The notes under the pieces were generated by a model that had not been told where the DNA came from, did no database searches, and saw nothing but the letters and a program-made list of their open reading frames with translations. From Clostridiales bacterium (GTDB lineage Bacteria > Bacillota > Clostridia > Peptostreptococcales > Anaerovoracaceae), in NCBI GenBank assembly GCA_015243575.1, contig CP042469.1, positions 620,001-684,000 of the forward strand: 64,000 nt of DNA, read 5' to 3'. Shown here piece after piece: positions 63,092 through 64,000 of the stretch (the stretch's first letter is position 1; each line of letters opens with the position of its first letter). Position numbers and translations under genes: made by a program.

Positions 63092-64000
63092 GGCTCTATG
63101 TCAAATGTTGTGGTAGAGCTCTCAAGTAAAATAAAAAATAAGTAAAAATGTGTTTCAATCCAGCGAAGGTCAATCCATCGCTGGATTGTTTTATGGGAAC
63201 TAGTTGGTAAGGGCATAACAAAACAAGCCATATTGTAGGTAGGCCAGGAATTGGAACAGTCGAAATGATTCATTTTAATCAGGCTGCCATCATATGAAGG
63301 ATTCGATTGCGAAAGCGGCTAAAATTTCGGACTCCGTAACAGTTTCGCTTCAAGACTTTGATCCGATTATTGCAGCCTTCCGTAAATCCGTTTGTATATC
63401 CCAGGCTAAAGGCTCGGAGTATGTAGGGCTGCCATTTGTTGATGATATCAAAGCATTTCTGAAACTCCTCTAGTTTTGCAACTCCTGCACATAGATTCCA
63501 GTTACTCAGATTCTTTTTTGCTTCGTAGATATCTTTGCTGTCCATAAATACATAAAAGTTTTCTTTCAACCAGTACGCTTTGCGGAGTTTCTCGGATACC
63601 GCCAGCATATTTTCAAGCTGCTGGCACTGCTCTTCGTTGAGCTTTTCCTGCCGAGATAGAAGTAGCCAGCGGCTTTTCTTGAAGTATTTACGTCGTTCAT
63701 CACTGAATTTCTTTTGCTCGGATTTTCTCACGTTTTCTAGCGCCCATGTCACATACCGGCAAACGTGGAACTTGTCCGTGATTACACTGGCCTCTGGAAA
63801 ACAGAGCGTCATAACATCTCGGAATTGAAGGCTCATATCCATCACTAGATATTGAACCTGTTTGCGCTTTTCCAGAGGAAACTGAAGGAAGTAGGCGATC
63901 AAATCATCGCTTTTCTTGGAAGGAAGAATATCTAGGACCTTATGCTTTACAGGATCAGTGAGAATGCACTGAAATTTGCGCCCACCTGCGTTCCCTTGAA
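63092..64000 (-). mobile_element. ISL3-type insertion sequence (one end, truncated by window)
   Basis: GGCTCTATGTCAAATGTTG at 63092 looks like an ISL3-type terminal repeat end. The transposase gene lies inside and runs off the window, so the other end and target duplication cannot be checked. A 10-bp-stem hairpin (63157-63166 with 63178-63187) between the end and the gene may terminate transcription. Confidence 0.7.
63279..64000 (-). CDS. ISL3-family transposase (5' end outside window)
   Basis: About 240 codons of a DDE transposase of the ISL3 type; the frame remains open to the window edge. Visible parts are VQYLVMDMSLQFRDVMTLCFPEA (catalytic Asp region), DKFHVCRYVTWALENVR and the C-terminal SLGYTNGFTEGCNNRIKVLKRN, which contains the catalytic Glu. 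No break is seen within the visible part, so the element may be active. Confidence 0.88.
   Translation of the reverse strand, partial: QGNAGGRKFQCILTDPVKHKVLDILPSKKSDDLIAYFLQFPLEKRKQVQYLVMDMSLQFRDVMTLCFPEASVITDKFHVCRYVTWALENVRKSEQKKFSDERRKYFKKSRWLLLSRQEKLNEEQCQQLENMLAVSEKLRKAYWLKENFYVFMDSKDIYEAKKNLSNWNLCAGVAKLEEFQKCFDIINKWQPYILRAFSLGYTNGFTEGCNNRIKVLKRNCYGVRNFSRFRNRILHMMAA

Overview
The window looks like chromosomal DNA of a strictly anaerobic, Gram-positive clostridial bacterium (class Clostridia; genus not determinable by eye) with acetogen-type C1 metabolism. The case rests on a complete carbonyl branch of the Wood-Ljungdahl pathway in acetogen style (acsA/B/C/D/E, the corrinoid activator acsV, CooC/AcsF-type nickel ATPases, CooT), corrinoid methyltransferases, strong AGGAGG-type ribosome binding sites and typical Firmicute regulators (PucR, LytTR, BlaI/BlaR1, PadR, PocR-AraC).

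The most important feature is that the organism appears to encode and use pyrrolysine, the 22nd amino acid. Two methylamine methyltransferase genes each carry one in-frame amber codon: a trimethylamine methyltransferase (24650-26116, TAG at 25619) and a dimethylamine methyltransferase (26214-27620, TAG at 27270). Both ambers fall where the archaeal enzymes carry pyrrolysine. Downstream lies a full decoding and synthesis cassette: pylSc, pylD, an extra MetH-activation-like gene, the tRNA-Pyl gene pylT (CUA anticodon, six-base-pair anticodon stem), pylB, pylC and pylSn. The cognate corrinoid proteins (23910, 31736), a corrinoid reductive activator (30199) and a divergent PocR/AraC regulator complete a methylamine island at about 22.4-37.9 kb. 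A BlaI/BlaR1 pair sits inside this island.

Layout: 0-3.9 kb, SsuABC/TauABC-type transporter and PucR regulator (minus strand). 4.3-19.6 kb, a long plus-strand acs cluster that begins with an extra methyl-THF:corrinoid methyltransferase and DUF3786 protein and ends with CooT and a CoxD/CoxE-like MoxR-VWA pair. 19.6-22.2 kb, two paralogous exported proteins of unknown function and an orphan LytTR regulator. 22.4-37.9 kb, methylamine/pyrrolysine island. 37.9-39.8 kb, PadR and an FtsW/RodA-like membrane protein. 39.8-47.5 kb (minus), a six-gene complex I-like operon resembling an energy-converting hydrogenase whose large subunit lacks the NiFe ligands (Ehr-type). 47.6-54 kb, metallophosphoesterase, two flavoproteins, cobalamin adenosyltransferase and a secreted GH26-like enzyme. 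54.1-58.2 kb (minus), a six-gene corrinoid operon of unknown substrate. 58.4-63 kb, GT8, a PF06541-type membrane protein, an HD-domain protein, TetR and cardiolipin synthase. From about 63.1 kb, an ISL3-type insertion sequence runs out of the window.

Proposed integration (inference): methyl groups from tri- and dimethylamine are moved by the Pyl enzymes to small corrinoid proteins and then by a methyl-THF:corrinoid methyltransferase to tetrahydrofolate. From there AcsE, the corrinoid iron-sulfur protein and CODH/ACS make acetyl-CoA. By my count 14 of 59 annotated genes end in TAG, including acsA, acsE, mttB itself, pylSn and four genes of the Ehr operon, so amber is both a sense and a common stop codon here. 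At three operon junctions the downstream gene lies in the same frame beyond the amber, so readthrough would create fusions.
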